A stretch of 41,975 nucleotides of DNA from Caldisericaceae bacterium (GTDB taxonomy: Bacteria > Caldisericota > Caldisericia > Caldisericales > Caldisericaceae). Shown here piece by piece: positions 40,172 to 41,975 of the stretch (position 1 is its first letter; the number at the start of each line of letters is the position of its first letter). The notes below the pieces were generated by a model. The model ran no database searches, was not told the origin of the DNA, and was given only the letters and a program-made list of their open reading frames with translations. A program made the translations under genes and the position numbers. The stretch is from positions 1 through 41,975 of the forward strand of contig JALVXB010000018.1 in assembly GCA_027023025.1 (NCBI GenBank), written 5' to 3'.

Positions 40172-41852
40172 TTACGGCCAGTAGTACAGAGTAACAGTCT
40201 TCGTTGCTCCGTCCCAGTCAACAGTCGCACCGAGGTGCTCTGCAATAAACCTCAAAGGCAAGTAGGTCCTTCCGTTTATTATAATAGGCACCACTTTACT
40301 GTCGTTTGGATCTATTTTCGTTTTAATACCGTCCACCAGTGCAGTGCTGTTTCCTATCTTTAATACTATGCTGTGACCGTTGAGTACTATAGTAACCTCT
40401 CTCGTCTTTCCGTTCCACTTTATAGTTCCACCCAGAGACTCTATAATCACCCTTATCGGAAGAAGCGTCCTGTTGTTCTTAATGATGGGCCTGCTTCCCT
40501 GTGCGTCAATTGCCTTTTTTACTCCACTTACGGTAACAAACGGGCTTCCTATTTTGAGGTTAACCACAATGCTCTGGTGTTTTGAAACAGGAACTTTTTC
40601 GAACAGCACTTCTATTGTGTGGTTTGCCTTAACTGCAAAGAATGTGTACTCCCCGTCTTTTATGCTTACCGCTTTTCCGTCGACCAATACTTCTTTAATC
40701 TTGTACCCACTTTCAGGCGTAATCTTAAATGTTTTGTTCTCTCCGTAGTATGCAGTGACTTTTCCAAGCGTGCCTGAAGGAGAAATCGTTCCGCCTTTAC
40801 TCGTCTTCACATCGATTACGAACTTGTCGCGTTCCAGAGTAATGACGAGATAGTGGTTTTCGTAAACTGCATTTATTTTGTAGGTATACGTGCCGTTTGG
40901 ATTTTTAATGAGTTTTGAAAGTGGAATGACTTTACCGTTATCCGTAAACTTTGTGATGTGGTAACCTGCTTCAGGGTTAATCGTGACGGAAGCAGAATCT
41001 CCCTGCTTGACTGTTTGTTCTTTAGGAGTTATTATTGCAAAATCTCCATACATAGATATTGAGGCTGTTACATTAAATATTAAAGCAGGCTTAAGAGTAA
41101 AAGTCGCTACTATTGTATGGTTAGTTTTTACATTGGTAAATATATATTTCTCTCCAAAAGGATTACTCACTGGAACAGACGAGCCATCGATGATTATTTT
41201 ATTTAAAACATATCCTGGATTGGGAGTAATAGTAAATGTTTTGCTATCTCCATATTGAACCATTACATCGCCTGATGGGAAAATAGTACCACCTGGTGCT
41301 GCTGAAGCGGTAATTATTGGATTAATTGTGAAACAAATTGTAAAAGAAGAGAGGATTGGTGAAGATATAGAAGGATTTGGAAAGGAAATAGATGGATTTA
41401 CTGCCGCAACAATAGGATCTATATTTGAAGCAATGGGAGTTACTGAGTTTACGGTTAAATTTGAAGTTATGTTTCTTAAAAAGTTACAACTGCTGTCTGG
41501 AATATCTCCGTCTGAGTCGAGCTTAATGATAAGGAAGTCACCACTTATGTCACCAAAAGACTGGGTCAATCCTACTATAACATAATTTCCTTTGGTAGTT
41601 TGAGAAATATGAGTAGAGAAAGTATGTTCACGATCATTGCCCCCCAAATGTCTTTGCCCAGGAAAGGTTGCCCTCTGAGTCAAGCTTGATGATAAGGAGG
41701 TCGTCACTCCCTGCACCAAATGATCCAGTACGCCCTGCTACGATGTAACCACCATCAGAAGTTTGCTGGATGGAATAAGCTTCGTCATGGTTGCGGCCCC
41801 CAAATGTCTTTGCCCAGGAAAGGTTGCCCTCTGAGTCAAGCTTGATGATAAG
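40172..41852 (-). pseudogene. Surface protein: beta-propeller-like repeats, Flg_new_2-type repeats, Cu-amine-oxidase N domains (frameshifted, 5' truncated)
   Basis: From the C-terminus: two copper amine oxidase N-terminal-like domains (TLLPIRVIIESLGGTIKWNG and TYLPLRFIAEHLGATVDWDG); before these, three beta-repeat modules of the Flg_new_2 type (GGTIxPSG ... YGExKTFxITPxxGY ... VDG); before these, 52-residue repeats with AKTFGG, SIQQTSDGGYIVAGRTGSF and LIIKLDSEGNLSW. The repeat frame and the long C-terminal frame are joined only if one C is removed from the C6 tract at 41640-41645; the equivalent place in the neighbouring repeat has C5. The 5' end stops at about 41852, where the repeat homology breaks and an in-frame stop follows. 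No signal peptide or start remains. Confidence 0.8.
41641..41852 (-). repeat. 156-bp tandem repeat inside the surface-protein gene
   Basis: At least 55 identical bases occur at 41642-41696 and again at 41798-41852, exactly 156 bp (52 codons) apart. A third, diverged copy ends near 41533. The unit encodes the AKTFGG...IIKLDSEGN module. Confidence 0.8.
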
Positions 41853-41975
41853 ACTTAGTATAATAAGTCAATACCTTGGAGAAGGAATAGGGAGAAAATA
41901 AAGGAGAATAGCAGGCAAAAATAGCAACAATGAAGAACATAGAATGAAAAGGAGGAGCACAGCGAGGAAAAAATG
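41853..41975 (+). mobile_element. Possible left end of another inserted element
   Basis: Homology to the 156-bp repeat stops abruptly at 41852. The new sequence starts next to a small inverted repeat, GACTTA-N6-TAAGTC (41852-41869), and is strongly purine-rich. The window ends at an ATG with a ribosome-site-like GGAGG 20-25 nt before it, which could be a transposase start. The element type cannot be named from 123 bp. Confidence 0.4.

Noticed and set aside
41641-41852. Identical 55-bp direct repeats as a CRISPR or phage att site
   Set aside because: They are in-frame coding repeats with a 156-bp (52-codon) period in a surface protein.

Overview
The window looks like chromosome from a deep-branching, probably thermophilic anaerobic bacterium. 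The signs are dense, overlapping gene pairs, Lys/Glu-rich proteins, frequent GTG starts, a radical SAM enzyme of a type I associate with archaea and thermophiles, TRAP uptake genes, and surface proteins with copper-amine-oxidase-like and Ig-like domains. A Caldisericota-, Coprothermobacterota- or Thermotogota-like host would fit, but nothing here fixes the taxon. I saw no rRNA, tRNA or CRISPR array.

Layout. 1-914: 5' part of a secreted Ig-like protein (minus). 965-2785: methyltransferase, thiamine-binding protein and LipS2-like radical SAM operon. 2853-4052 (minus): HTH regulator and two membrane proteins, behind a consensus promoter overlapped by a perfect inverted repeat. 4121-4770: long gene-free stretch. 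4821-12050: tandem activator-type sites, a full-consensus sigma-54 promoter, an acetoin/2-oxoacid dehydrogenase (E1 alpha, E1 beta, E2) and a complete TRAP transporter with a DUF4388 gene inside it. 12113-13764: small genes and ilvE. 13953-17875: a sigma factor split over two overlapping genes, a Zn-phospholipase-C-like protein, a trehalose-6-phosphate synthase/phosphatase fusion and a membrane protein. 18333-19994: DUF2089/DUF4097/SHOCT-like trio. 20195-22980: MATE exporter and lysA-type decarboxylase. 23460-26658 (minus): galactofuranose operon. 26839-32088: HD-GYP protein followed by a PAS-GGDEF protein. 32635-37888 (minus): MacAB-like export operon with an unusually long adaptor and a secreted partner. 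38372-40032: degenerate IS256-like element. 40172-41852: surface-protein gene broken by a frameshift in a C6 tract and truncated by foreign DNA reaching the window end.

How they work together. The sigma-54 block probably imports a carboxylate and oxidatively decarboxylates a 2-oxoacid (or acetoin); E3 and the activator are not here. The LipS2-like enzyme and thiamine-binding protein upstream could supply or sense the lipoate and thiamine cofactors of that complex. The split sigma genes head a run that includes trehalose synthesis, suggesting a stress regulon. Several operons concern the envelope: galactofuranose glycan, MacAB-like export, DUF4097 module and repeat-rich surface proteins. Short dispersed repeats sit in the gaps at about 18.1, 23.1-23.3 and 32.5 kb.

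Most promising for follow-up: the two-gene sigma factor, the sigma-54 promoter with tandem 19-bp sites, the helical hairpin shared by three adjacent proteins, the roughly 35-residue periodic adaptor, and the C-tract frameshift in the surface gene.
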